Below are positions 1 to 7,206 of a DNA stretch of 13,181 bases, one piece after another. The stretch spans positions 1-13,181 of the forward strand of contig JACNFT010000022.1 of NCBI GenBank assembly GCA_014384505.1, in the 5' to 3' direction. The notes beneath the pieces are model-generated. The model had not been told where the DNA came from. It did not search any database and saw only the letters and a program-made list of their open reading frames with translations. A program made the translations under genes and the position numbers. This DNA is from Cryomorphaceae bacterium (GTDB lineage Bacteria; Bacteroidota; Bacteroidia; Flavobacteriales; BACL11). Within the stretch, counting starts at the first letter, position 1, and each line of letters opens with the position of its first letter.

Positions 1-763
1 TGCGTTTTTCTTCTAAAGGTAAAGTATTGTCAAAAAGTTCAATTTCTTTTTCAGTTGAAAGGTGAAAAACATGAAGCCTTGTATTGTGTTTTTTAGCTAG
101 TTCCACTGCCATTGATGAGGATTTGTAGCAAGCCTCAGCACTTCTGATATTTGGGTGTTCACTAATTGGTACTTCCTCTCCAAACTGAGCTTTTGCTTTC
201 TCAATATTTTTTTGAATAGTTGCCTCATCCTCACAATGAACAGCAATTAACATAGGTGACTTTTCAAAAATCTCTTTCAATACGGATTTATTATCAACCA
301 ACATATTACCAGTTGAAGAGCCCATAAATATTTTTATTGCTCCTACTTTTTTAGGGTCAGTTTTAAGTACTTCCTCCAAATTGTCATTACTAGCTCCCAT
401 AAAAAAGCTATAATTGGCAATTGAAGTTTGGGATGCTATTACATATTTATCTTCTAATAATTCTTGCGTAAGTGCTTGGGGATTGGTATTTGGCATTTCC
501 ATAAAGGAAGTAATACCTCCAGCAACAGCAGCTTTACTTTCGCTATAAATATTAGCCTTATGGGTTAAGCCGGGTTCACGAAAATGAACTTGATCATCAA
601 TAACGCCTGGTAAAAGGTGCAAGCCCTTAGCGTCTATAATATAATCAGCCTCAATTGTTATATCACTAGAAATTTCTTTGATTATTTGATTTTTAATCAA
701 TACATCTGCTTGATAAATTTGTCCTTCATTTACCAGTTTTGCATTTTTAATAAGTGTGAGCAT
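1..763 (-). CDS. pyrC: Dihydroorotase, class I-like (3' part lost at window edge)
   Basis: Catalyses reversible cyclisation of N-carbamoyl-aspartate to dihydroorotate in cytosolic pyrimidine synthesis. The 254 visible codons cover roughly the N-terminal 60% of a protein usually about 420-445 residues; the gene runs off the left edge. Seen in the translation: the amidohydrolase N-terminal strand region; PGVIDDQVHFREPG around residues 52-65; PNTNP at 91-95; the likely carboxylated metal-bridging lysine K144 in GAIKIFMGSS; H176 in AVHCED; and H234 in HVFHLST. Q58 sits where most class I enzymes have the first His of the HxH metal motif, while H60 and R62 are kept. From memory, Bacteroidota homologues share this DDQVHFREPG form. 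The ATG at 763 lies 3 nt past the stop of the glycosyltransferase gene, so the two are probably cotranscribed and translationally coupled. An allantoinase or hydantoinase is less likely given the FREPG and PNTNP context. Confidence 0.93.
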   Translation of the reverse strand, partial: MLTLIKNAKLVNEGQIYQADVLIKNQIIKEISSDITIEADYIIDAKGLHLLPGVIDDQVHFREPGLTHKANIYSESKAAVAGGITSFMEMPNTNPQALTQELLEDKYVIASQTSIANYSFFMGASNDNLEEVLKTDPKKVGAIKIFMGSSTGNMLVDNKSVLKEIFEKSPMLIAVHCEDEATIQKNIEKAKAQFGEEVPISEHPNIRSAEACYKSSSMAVELAKKHNTRLHVFHLSTEKEIELFDNTLPLEEKR

Positions 764-766
764 TAT

Positions 767-1498
767 TTATCTTTTCCAGTTGCTAAAGAAACTTTTCATT
801 TTCATTTGAATTACTCCAATTACAGCCTCAAAGAATATACCTTCACTCATCTTTGAATTTCCTTCTGTTCGATCTGTAAAAATAACAGGTATTTCCACAA
901 CATTGAATCCGTATTTCCAAGCTTTGAATTTCATTTCAATTTGGAAAGCATAGCCAATAAATTGAATTTTATTAAAATTAATAGTTTCTAAAACTATTCT
1001 TTTATAGCATTTAAAACCAGCAGTAGAATCATGAATAGGTATTCCGGTAATCATTTTCACATATTTTGATGCGAAAAAGGACATGAGTAAACGTGACATT
1101 GGCCAATTCACTATATTAACCCCCTTTACATAACGTGAACCAATAGCTAATTCTCCTCCATCAAGTAAGTTTGCGTTATACAATCTAATTAAATCATCAG
1201 GATTGTGTGAAAAATCAGCATCCATTTCGAAAATAAATTGATAGTCTCTATGAAGTGCCCATTTGAAACCGTGGATATAAGCAGTTCCTAATCCTAATTT
1301 GCCTGCTCGTTCTTGAATGTGTAATTGATTTGGAAATTGGGGTTGTAATTTTTTTACAATAGTTGCTGTTCCGTCAGGCGATCCATCATCCACAATAAGT
1401 ATGTGAAACAATTTTTCTAAAGAAAATACTTTACGAATTATCTTTTCAATATTTTCCTTCTCGTTAAAGGTTGGAATTATTATTAAACTATCTGACAT
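767..1498 (-). CDS. GT2 glycosyltransferase, polyprenyl-phosphate mannosyltransferase-like (DPM1 family)
   Basis: Likely transfers a sugar, by family analogy mannose from GDP-mannose, to a polyprenyl phosphate at the inner face of the cytoplasmic membrane. The product would be a lipid-linked donor for envelope glycans or protein glycosylation. The 243 residues form a single GT-A domain: PTFNEKENI at 9-17, DDGSPDGT at 37-44, the metal-binding DAD at 93-95 followed by FSHNP, GSRYVKG at 120-126, and a late TDRTEGNSKMS motif characteristic of the DPM1/Ppm1 group. No membrane helices follow the catalytic domain, so this is the short soluble form. It has a basic C-terminus (KMKSFFSNWKR). It lies 47 nt after acs and 3 nt before pyrC. 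The family is secure; the exact donor and acceptor are not determined by sequence. Confidence 0.9.
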   Translation of the reverse strand: MSDSLIIIPTFNEKENIEKIIRKVFSLEKLFHILIVDDGSPDGTATIVKKLQPQFPNQLHIQERAGKLGLGTAYIHGFKWALHRDYQFIFEMDADFSHNPDDLIRLYNANLLDGGELAIGSRYVKGVNIVNWPMSRLLMSFFASKYVKMITGIPIHDSTAGFKCYKRIVLETINFNKIQFIGYAFQIEMKFKAWKYGFNVVEIPVIFTDRTEGNSKMSEGIFFEAVIGVIQMKMKSFFSNWKR

Positions 1499-1529
1499 TT
1501 TTGGAATTTAAAAGTGTAAAAATACAAAA

Positions 1530-1537
1530 CAAATTTA
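1530..1537 (-). promoter_or_regulatory. Possible -7 box ahead of the glycosyltransferase gene
   Basis: The minus strand reads TAAATTTG, an exact TAnnTTTG match, within the 47-nt gap after acs and ending 31 nt before the glycosyltransferase ATG. No TTG lies 17-23 nt upstream, and the DNA is very AT-rich, so this may be chance. If real, it would let the glycosyltransferase and pyrC be transcribed independently of acs. No terminator hairpin is visible after acs in this gap. Confidence 0.2.
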
Positions 1538-1545
1538 GAAATAAT

Positions 1546-3441
1546 TTATTGTACTGATATTTTGATTTCATTAACTACTGATGGATCTAAAAGTGTACTA
1601 ATATCTCCTAAATTATCACTTTCCCCTGCTGCAATTTTTCTCAATATTCGCCTCATTATTTTGCCTGATCGTGTTTTTGGTAGCCCAGTAACAAATTGTA
1701 TTTTATCTGCTTTCGCAATAGCTCCAACATTCTTTTGTACTAATGCATTTATTTCCTTTCTCAAGGCTTGCTCATCATTAGCTGTGATGTGGCAAATAAC
1801 AAAAGCGTAAACTCCATTTCCTTTTATTGGGTGTGGATAGCCAACAATAGCTGTTTCGCATACATTAGCGTGTTCATCCATTGCACTTTCAATTTCAGCT
1901 GTCCCGAGATTGTGTCCCGAGACAATAATAACATCATCTACTCTTCCTGTTATTCGATACATCCCATTTTCATCACGCATAGCACCATCTCCTGTAAAGT
2001 ATTTATTTTCAAAATCTGAAAAATAAGTAGCCTTAAATCTTTTATGATTACCATAAATGGTGCGAGCCATTGACGGCCAAGGAAATTTTACACAAAGTTT
2101 TCCTTCTACATTATTTTCCTCAATTTCTTTTCCTATTTCATCAACTAAACAAGGTTGTATTCCAGGAAGGGGAAGCGTTGCAAAACTTGGTTTTGAAGGT
2201 GTAACTCCTGCTAAATTAGAAATCATTATTCCTCCAGTTTCTGTTTGCCACCAAGTATCCACTATTGGGCAGTTTCCCTTTCCTATTTCTTTGTCATACC
2301 AATGCCATGCATCTTCATTAATAGGCTCTCCAACTGTACCTAACACTTTAAGTGAAGATAAATCATAAGGATTTACAAACTCCATTCCTTTAGCCTCAAG
2401 AGCACGAATAGCCGTTGGAGCTGTGTAAAATATATTTACTTTGTTTTCTTCGATAATTTTCCAAAACCTGCCAGCATCTGGGTAAGTAGGAACTCCCTCA
2501 AACATTACTGTTGTAGCTCCTGCTAAAAGCGGACCATATACAATATAGGAGTGTCCTGTTATCCAACCAATATCGGCAGTACACCAATAAATATCTCCTT
2601 CGCTATATTGAAAAACATTTCGAAAACTATATTCAGTATATACCATATAACCAGCAGTTGTATGCTGAATTCCTTTTGGTTTTCCGGTAGAACCAGAAGT
2701 ATATAAAACGAAAAGAGGATCTTCTGAGTCCATAATTTCGGCAGGGAAATTTGAGTTTGATTTTTGCATTTCTTTATGCCACCAAACATCTCTTTCGCTT
2801 TTCATTGTAATTTTGCTTTTTGTGCGCTCTAAAACAATACATCTTTTTATTGATGGAGTAGATTCCATTGCCTGATCAGATATGTCTTTTAGGGGAGTAA
2901 TTTTTTCTCCTCTGAATCCGCCATCAGCAGTAATTAAAATACTGCAATCGGCATCATTAATTCTGTCAGATAATGATTTAGCTGAAAAACCAGCGAAAAC
3001 AACTGAGTGTATAGCCCCAATCCTGGCACAGGCCAAAACCGCAATTGCTAATTCAGGAACCATAGGCATGTATAAACAAATTCTATCTCCTTTTTTTGCG
3101 CCATTACTTTTAAGCACATTCGAAAATTTACACACTTCAGAATGCAATTCTTTGTAAGACAAACATCTGCTTTGCTCATCAGGATTATTGGCAATCCACT
3201 TTATTGCCGTTTGGTCACATTTATTTTCTAAGTGTCTATCCAAACAATTTTCTGTAATATTTAACTTGCCGCCTTCAAACCAGTTTACTTCTGGTTTAGT
3301 GAAATCCCAAGAAAGTACCTTGTCCCATTTTTTATGCCAAGAAAATTGTTCTGCTTTTTCTTCCCAAAATAATACTGGGTTATTAATACTTTTGGCATAT
3401 TCAATTTTGTACTTTTCTAAGGAATTTATGTTTTTACTCAT
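1546..3441 (-). CDS. acs: Acetyl-CoA synthetase (AMP-forming acetate-CoA ligase)
   Basis: Activates acetate with ATP to acetyl-AMP and then acetyl-CoA in the cytosol. The protein is 631 residues from the chosen ATG at 3441, the normal size for Acs. ANL-superfamily motifs are all present: the phosphate loop YTSGSTGKPKG at 247-257; DTWWQTETGG at 395-404, including the Trp that limits the pocket to acetate; TGDGA at 483-487; the hinge region GRVDDVIIVSGHN at about 499-511; and PKTRSGKIMRR near the C-terminus, where K594 is the conserved catalytic lysine that is reversibly acetylated in Acs homologues. The frame stays open upstream to an ATG at 3525. The 28 extra residues are unlike Acs, and a TATCTTTG promoter-like box lies inside them, so 3441 is preferred. 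The start region MSKNINSLEKYKIEYAKS aligns with the usual Acs N-terminus. It is divergent from the secreted-protein gene at 3545. Confidence 0.97.
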   Translation of the reverse strand: MSKNINSLEKYKIEYAKSINNPVLFWEEKAEQFSWHKKWDKVLSWDFTKPEVNWFEGGKLNITENCLDRHLENKCDQTAIKWIANNPDEQSRCLSYKELHSEVCKFSNVLKSNGAKKGDRICLYMPMVPELAIAVLACARIGAIHSVVFAGFSAKSLSDRINDADCSILITADGGFRGEKITPLKDISDQAMESTPSIKRCIVLERTKSKITMKSERDVWWHKEMQKSNSNFPAEIMDSEDPLFVLYTSGSTGKPKGIQHTTAGYMVYTEYSFRNVFQYSEGDIYWCTADIGWITGHSYIVYGPLLAGATTVMFEGVPTYPDAGRFWKIIEENKVNIFYTAPTAIRALEAKGMEFVNPYDLSSLKVLGTVGEPINEDAWHWYDKEIGKGNCPIVDTWWQTETGGIMISNLAGVTPSKPSFATLPLPGIQPCLVDEIGKEIEENNVEGKLCVKFPWPSMARTIYGNHKRFKATYFSDFENKYFTGDGAMRDENGMYRITGRVDDVIIVSGHNLGTAEIESAMDEHANVCETAIVGYPHPIKGNGVYAFVICHITANDEQALRKEINALVQKNVGAIAKADKIQFVTGLPKTRSGKIMRRILRKIAAGESDNLGDISTLLDPSVVNEIKISVQ

Positions 3442-3461
3442 TGTTAGTTTTTCTAGTTGCT

Positions 3462-3469
3462 CAAAGATA
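3462..3469 (-). promoter_or_regulatory. Candidate -7 element for acs
   Basis: Read on the minus strand this is TATCTTTG, an exact match to the Bacteroidota -7 consensus TAnnTTTG, ending 20 nt upstream of the acs ATG at 3441. A good -33 TTG at the usual spacing is not visible; the nearest candidate region reads TGGTTTT. Such boxes occur by chance in AT-rich DNA, so this is a moderate call supported mainly by its position in the divergent intergenic region. Confidence 0.35.
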
Positions 3470-3500
3470 GTAAAACAATTTATATTTAAAAACCATTTTT

Positions 3501-3522
3501 TTGAATTGAATGTGTAAATTAG
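3501..3522 (+). promoter_or_regulatory. Weak candidate promoter for the secreted LTD gene
   Basis: A TTTTTTTG tract ends in TTG at 3501-3503, and TAAATTAG at 3515-3522 differs at one position from the -7 consensus TAnnTTTG. The 11-nt spacing is shorter than the usual 17-23, so only the -7-like box may be meaningful. It ends 22 nt before the ATG at 3545. The 103-nt divergent region 3442-3544 holds no gene and should contain promoters for both flanking genes. Confidence 0.22.
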
Positions 3523-3544
3523 CACCTAAATAAAACTAAAAATT

Positions 3545-4444
3545 ATGAAACAAATATTACTATCAATGAGTATGCTTTTTGCAATGAGCGTTAATGCTCA
3601 AGACTGTTCTGAATTATTTATTTCAGAATATATTGAAGGTTGGAGTCAAAATAAAGCAATTGAGGTGTACAACCCAACTTCTGCAAGTATTGACTTGAGT
3701 GACTATCAAGTAGAACGATATTCTAATGGTACAACAAACAGTTCGGCTGGTGGAATTACTGCTTTAACAGGAACATTAGCTTCAGGTGATGCTTTTGTTT
3801 TAACAAGTGGAGAAACTGATAGTGCGAGTACATTTGGTTATATTGATGCTGTTTTATTTAACATGGGTGACATGGCTGAGCCGCTTGGCTCTTATCCTAC
3901 TCCTATGCATATGAACGGAAATGATGCTATGGTGTTAACAAAAAATGGAGTAATTATTGATGTGATTGGAAGAGTAGGAGAAGATCCTGCTTCAGGAGCT
4001 TGGACGGATGATGCTGCTTCAGGTTTTACTATGGGTTCTTGGTGGACAGCTCAACATACTTTAATTAGAAAAAACACTGTTTTATATGGAGATGATAATG
4101 GATTAGATTTATTCAATCCAAGTTTGGAATGGGATTCTTTAGTTGTTGGCTCTTGGAATAATTTAGGTGCACATACTTGTGATTGTATAGCAACTTCAGC
4201 AGTTAATGATGTTAAAGAAGTTTCTTATGTTGTATATCCTAATCCAGCTAATGCTGGGGAAGTAATTACAATAAATGCAAATTCAAAAATTGATAATATT
4301 GAGATAATAAATATTTTAGGAGAAAGAGTATTGACTACAACTGCAACTAAAATTAATACGAATCACTTATCAAAAGGGACATATATTATACTAATTAATT
4401 TGAGTGATGGAAGAGTGATAGAGAATAAGATAATTATTGAATAA
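3545..4444 (+). CDS. Secreted lamin-tail-domain protein with T9SS sorting domain
   Basis: A 299-residue exported protein with no recognisable catalytic domain. Residues 1-18 form a signal peptide (MKQILLSMSMLFAMSVNA, cut before Q19). Residues about 20-212 match the lamin tail domain (LTD) as seen in bacterial surface proteins: SELFISEYIEG near 22-32, NKAIEVYNPT at 36-45, IDLSDYQVERYSNG at 49-62, LTGTLASGDAFVL at 74-86, and a late NPSLEWDSL at 191-199. Cysteines C21, C212 and C214 could form a disulfide. Residues about 219-299 are a type IX secretion C-terminal domain: YPNP at 231-234, then a beta-rich tail ending KGTYIILINLSDGRVIENKIIIE-like. LTDs often accompany extracellular nucleases and phosphatases, where they are thought to act as binding or adhesion modules. 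It is followed by a terminator-like hairpin and then the TonB receptor gene. The fold and export route are well supported; the function is unknown. Confidence 0.85.
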   Translation: MKQILLSMSMLFAMSVNAQDCSELFISEYIEGWSQNKAIEVYNPTSASIDLSDYQVERYSNGTTNSSAGGITALTGTLASGDAFVLTSGETDSASTFGYIDAVLFNMGDMAEPLGSYPTPMHMNGNDAMVLTKNGVIIDVIGRVGEDPASGAWTDDAASGFTMGSWWTAQHTLIRKNTVLYGDDNGLDLFNPSLEWDSLVVGSWNNLGAHTCDCIATSAVNDVKEVSYVVYPNPANAGEVITINANSKIDNIEIINILGERVLTTTATKINTNHLSKGTYIILINLSDGRVIENKIIIE

Positions 4445-4464
4445 TTAAACAAATAGAAGAATTG

Positions 4465-4494
4465 AAATGCTGATGGAAACATCAGCATTTTTTT
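4465..4494 (+). terminator. Intrinsic terminator or attenuator between LTD gene and receptor
   Basis: An 11-bp perfect stem (AAATGCTGATG paired with CATCAGCATTT, 4465-4475 and 4480-4490) closes a GAAA tetraloop at 4476-4479. It runs into a T tract at 4488-4494. This is a textbook intrinsic terminator 20 nt after the stop of the LTD gene. Only 13 nt separate the T tract from the ATG at 4508, leaving no room for a separate promoter after it. It may therefore act as a partial terminator that sets the ratio between the first gene and the two downstream genes. Confidence 0.85.
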
Positions 4495-4507
4495 AGGCAT
4501 ACTAATT

Positions 4508-7186
4508 ATGATAAAATATTTTTTGATATTATTAAGTATCTTTTCTGCTTTAGGGATTTCAGCTCAAACAACTTTAACAGGGAAAGTTACTGATGCTAAT
4601 ACAGGTGAATCCTTAATTGGCGCGACTATAGTTTATGGAAAAGGGATGGGAACAGCTACTGATTTGGATGGTAATTATTCACTTGAATTACAGCAAGGAG
4701 AAAGAAGCATTCAAGTTTCATATGTAGGATATAAAGCGATAAGTCAATCATTATCAATTAAAGGAAAATCTCAAGTTGTAGATTTTAAATTGAAAACAAT
4801 TTTGCTAAATGAAGTACAAGTAGTAGCTGATATAGCTCGCGATAGAGAAACTCCAGTTGCTTTTTCAACCATTCCCTTGAAAAAAATAAGTGAGGAATTA
4901 GCTTCACAAGATATTCCTATGATACTAAACTCTACTCCTGGGGTGTATGCAACACAAACAGGCGGAGGAGATGGGGATGCAAGAATTACCATTAGAGGAT
5001 TTAATCAAAGAAATGTAGCCGTAATGATTGATGGAATTCCTGTCAATGATATGGAAAATGGTTGGGTGTATTGGTCCAATTGGTTTGGATTAGATGCTGT
5101 AACTTCTAATATTCAAGTGCAAAGAGGATTGGGAGCGTCAAAAATTGCTATTCCATCTGTAGGGGGGACTATGAATATTTTAACAAAAGGAACAGGAAAT
5201 AAAGCGGGAGGAACTATAAAACAATCGGTAGGTTCTTACGGAAAAATGCGAACTTCTTTAGGTTATAATTCAGGTAAATTGGATAATGGATGGGGCTATA
5301 CTTTAGCTGGTTCTTATAAAAAAGGAAATGGCTATGTTGAACAAACTTGGAGTGAAGGATTCTTCTACTATGCAAAAATCCAGAAAGAATTAGGAAATCA
5401 TATTGTTAGTTTTTCTGCAATGGGGGCACCTCAAAAACACGGACAAAGGGCTTATAAAAGTGATATAGCAACTTATGATTCTACTTTAGCTCGTTCATTG
5501 GGAGATGATTCAGATTTTTCAGGTAGAATTATCAATAAGGGAACTAAGTATAATAAATACTGGGGAAATTTAGATAGATGGACTTTAGATGGTAATGGAG
5601 ATACCATACATAATAAAGAAGTTTTAAATACAAGGCAGAACTATTACCATAAGCCACAATTATCATTAAGAGATTTTTGGACAGTAAATGATAAGTTTTA
5701 TGTATCAAATATTATATACGCTTCTATTGGTCATGGAGGGGGAACAAGATCACAAGGTGTAGGGGAAAAAGATGGGCAACAAGATTTACAAGCAGCTTAT
5801 GATGGAAATATTGGAGCAGGTCCTTTTGGTCCAATTATAGATGATGAATTTTCTGATACTGAATATAAAACAGGAAGTTACTTAAAATCATCAATCAATA
5901 ATCATTATTGGTATGGAGGATTATCTACTTTAAATTATCAAGCAACTGATAAATTATCTCTAGCAGGAGGAATAGATATGCGCTATTATAAAGGAGAACA
6001 TTATAGCGAAATATATGATTTATTAGGAGGTGATTATGCCGTGTCAACTGATAATATAAATCAATTATCAGCAGTAAAAAGAGTAGGAGATAAGATTGGT
6101 TATCATAATGATGCAATTGTAAAATGGAGTGGAGTATTTTCTCAAGCAGAGTATAGCAATGGAATGCTAAGTGCTTTTTTTAATATCTCAGGTTCTAACT
6201 CAGCATACAAAAGAATTGATTATTTTAAAGAAAAAGTGATTAAGGTTGGAGATGATGAAGGTAAACACGCTTCAACTGATTGGAAGTGGATAAGAGGATA
6301 TACAATAAAGGCTGGAGCAAACGTAAATTTAGACGAATATAATAATATTTTTTTTAATACAGGATATATTTCAAAAGCTCCAAAATTTGGTAATATATAT
6401 ACTCAAAGTAATACTTTAGAGGCGTATATTAATAATGAAGAAGTTAAGGCGATTGAAGGAGGATATTCTTTCCGCTCCTCTTCCTTTTCTGCAAATATAA
6501 ACACCTATTTTACCGTTTGGGAAAATAAACCAGCCAATATTTCTGCAACTTTTGGGTCAGACAATTATTCAGATGTAGTTCCTATGAATGCTTTACATAA
6601 AGGGTTAGAAATAGATTGGTCATATAAATTTAACCAAAAGCTGAGTATTGAAGGATTACTTTCTTTAGGAGATTGGAAGTGGACTTCTGGTGGAGAGGCT
6701 ATTATTTTAAATAGTGATAATAAGGCTCCTTCATTTGAGTTAGGTCATACTAATTCCGATACTTTACAATATAATGCAAATGGCGTTCATGTGGGGGATG
6801 CGGCACAAACACAATACGGCTTGAGTATTAGGTATGAGCCAACTTATAAGTCTTATATAAAATTAAGAGGCACTTATTTTGCTGATTATTATTCTGATTT
6901 TGATGCAGGAACTTTAAGTGGAGAAAATTCAGGAAGAGAGAGTTGGATAATTCCATCTTATCAATTAATTGATTTGCATTGCGGCTATAAGTTTAAGTTA
7001 TCAGATAATCATAAATTAGATATTAAGTTAAGTGTTCTTAATTTGTTGGACGAGATGTATATTTCTGATGCTAAGAATAATGATGAGTATAGTTCAAGTG
7101 AAAATGTTGATTTTGATGCTAAGTCAGCTAGTGTGTTTTTTGGTTTAGGAAGACGGATTAATTTATCAGCAAAGTTTAGTTTTTAA
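4508..7186 (+). CDS. TonB-dependent outer-membrane receptor
   Basis: An 892-residue outer-membrane importer driven by TonB-ExbB-ExbD. Residues 1-19 are a signal peptide (cut before Q20). Residues about 22-96 form a carboxypeptidase-regulatory-like beta-sandwich (TLTGKVTDANTGESLIGATI, GTATDLDGNYSLEL, VSYVGYK), common on Bacteroidota receptors. A probable TonB-contact segment follows at about 98-120. The plug domain spans about 113-230, with RITIRGFNQRNVAVMIDGIP at 159-178, WVYWSNWFGLD at 186-196 and GGTMNILTKG at 219-228. The remainder is beta-barrel, finishing in LSAKFSF with a C-terminal Phe as expected for BAM-assembled proteins. No SusD-like lipoprotein gene is adjacent, so it is not a standard SusCD pair. 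It lies 20 nt upstream of the PLD-domain gene, indicating cotranscription. The substrate cannot be read from sequence; the neighbours suggest a product of phosphodiester cleavage, while a siderophore or other small ligand remains possible. Confidence 0.95.
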   Translation: MIKYFLILLSIFSALGISAQTTLTGKVTDANTGESLIGATIVYGKGMGTATDLDGNYSLELQQGERSIQVSYVGYKAISQSLSIKGKSQVVDFKLKTILLNEVQVVADIARDRETPVAFSTIPLKKISEELASQDIPMILNSTPGVYATQTGGGDGDARITIRGFNQRNVAVMIDGIPVNDMENGWVYWSNWFGLDAVTSNIQVQRGLGASKIAIPSVGGTMNILTKGTGNKAGGTIKQSVGSYGKMRTSLGYNSGKLDNGWGYTLAGSYKKGNGYVEQTWSEGFFYYAKIQKELGNHIVSFSAMGAPQKHGQRAYKSDIATYDSTLARSLGDDSDFSGRIINKGTKYNKYWGNLDRWTLDGNGDTIHNKEVLNTRQNYYHKPQLSLRDFWTVNDKFYVSNIIYASIGHGGGTRSQGVGEKDGQQDLQAAYDGNIGAGPFGPIIDDEFSDTEYKTGSYLKSSINNHYWYGGLSTLNYQATDKLSLAGGIDMRYYKGEHYSEIYDLLGGDYAVSTDNINQLSAVKRVGDKIGYHNDAIVKWSGVFSQAEYSNGMLSAFFNISGSNSAYKRIDYFKEKVIKVGDDEGKHASTDWKWIRGYTIKAGANVNLDEYNNIFFNTGYISKAPKFGNIYTQSNTLEAYINNEEVKAIEGGYSFRSSSFSANINTYFTVWENKPANISATFGSDNYSDVVPMNALHKGLEIDWSYKFNQKLSIEGLLSLGDWKWTSGGEAIILNSDNKAPSFELGHTNSDTLQYNANGVHVGDAAQTQYGLSIRYEPTYKSYIKLRGTYFADYYSDFDAGTLSGENSGRESWIIPSYQLIDLHCGYKFKLSDNHKLDIKLSVLNLLDEMYISDAKNNDEYSSSENVDFDAKSASVFFGLGRRINLSAKFSF

Positions 7187-7206
7187 TAAATAAAATAAAA
7201 TAAGAA

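Noticed and set aside
617..856. Plus-strand open frame of 79 codons across the pyrC-glycosyltransferase junction
   Set aside because: Antisense to two well-supported genes; composition has no family resemblance and no start context.
1562..3517. Several plus-strand open frames antisense to acs (up to 109 codons)
   Set aside because: They mirror the acs coding frame, have no recognisable domains and are explained by AT-rich codon use.
3439..3525. acs N-terminal extension starting at 3525
   Set aside because: Extra residues are not Acs-like and overlap the divergent promoter region.
4465..4494. Hairpin as an insertion-sequence end or repeat
   Set aside because: No matching copy elsewhere in the window, no transposase, and the T tract fits a terminator.
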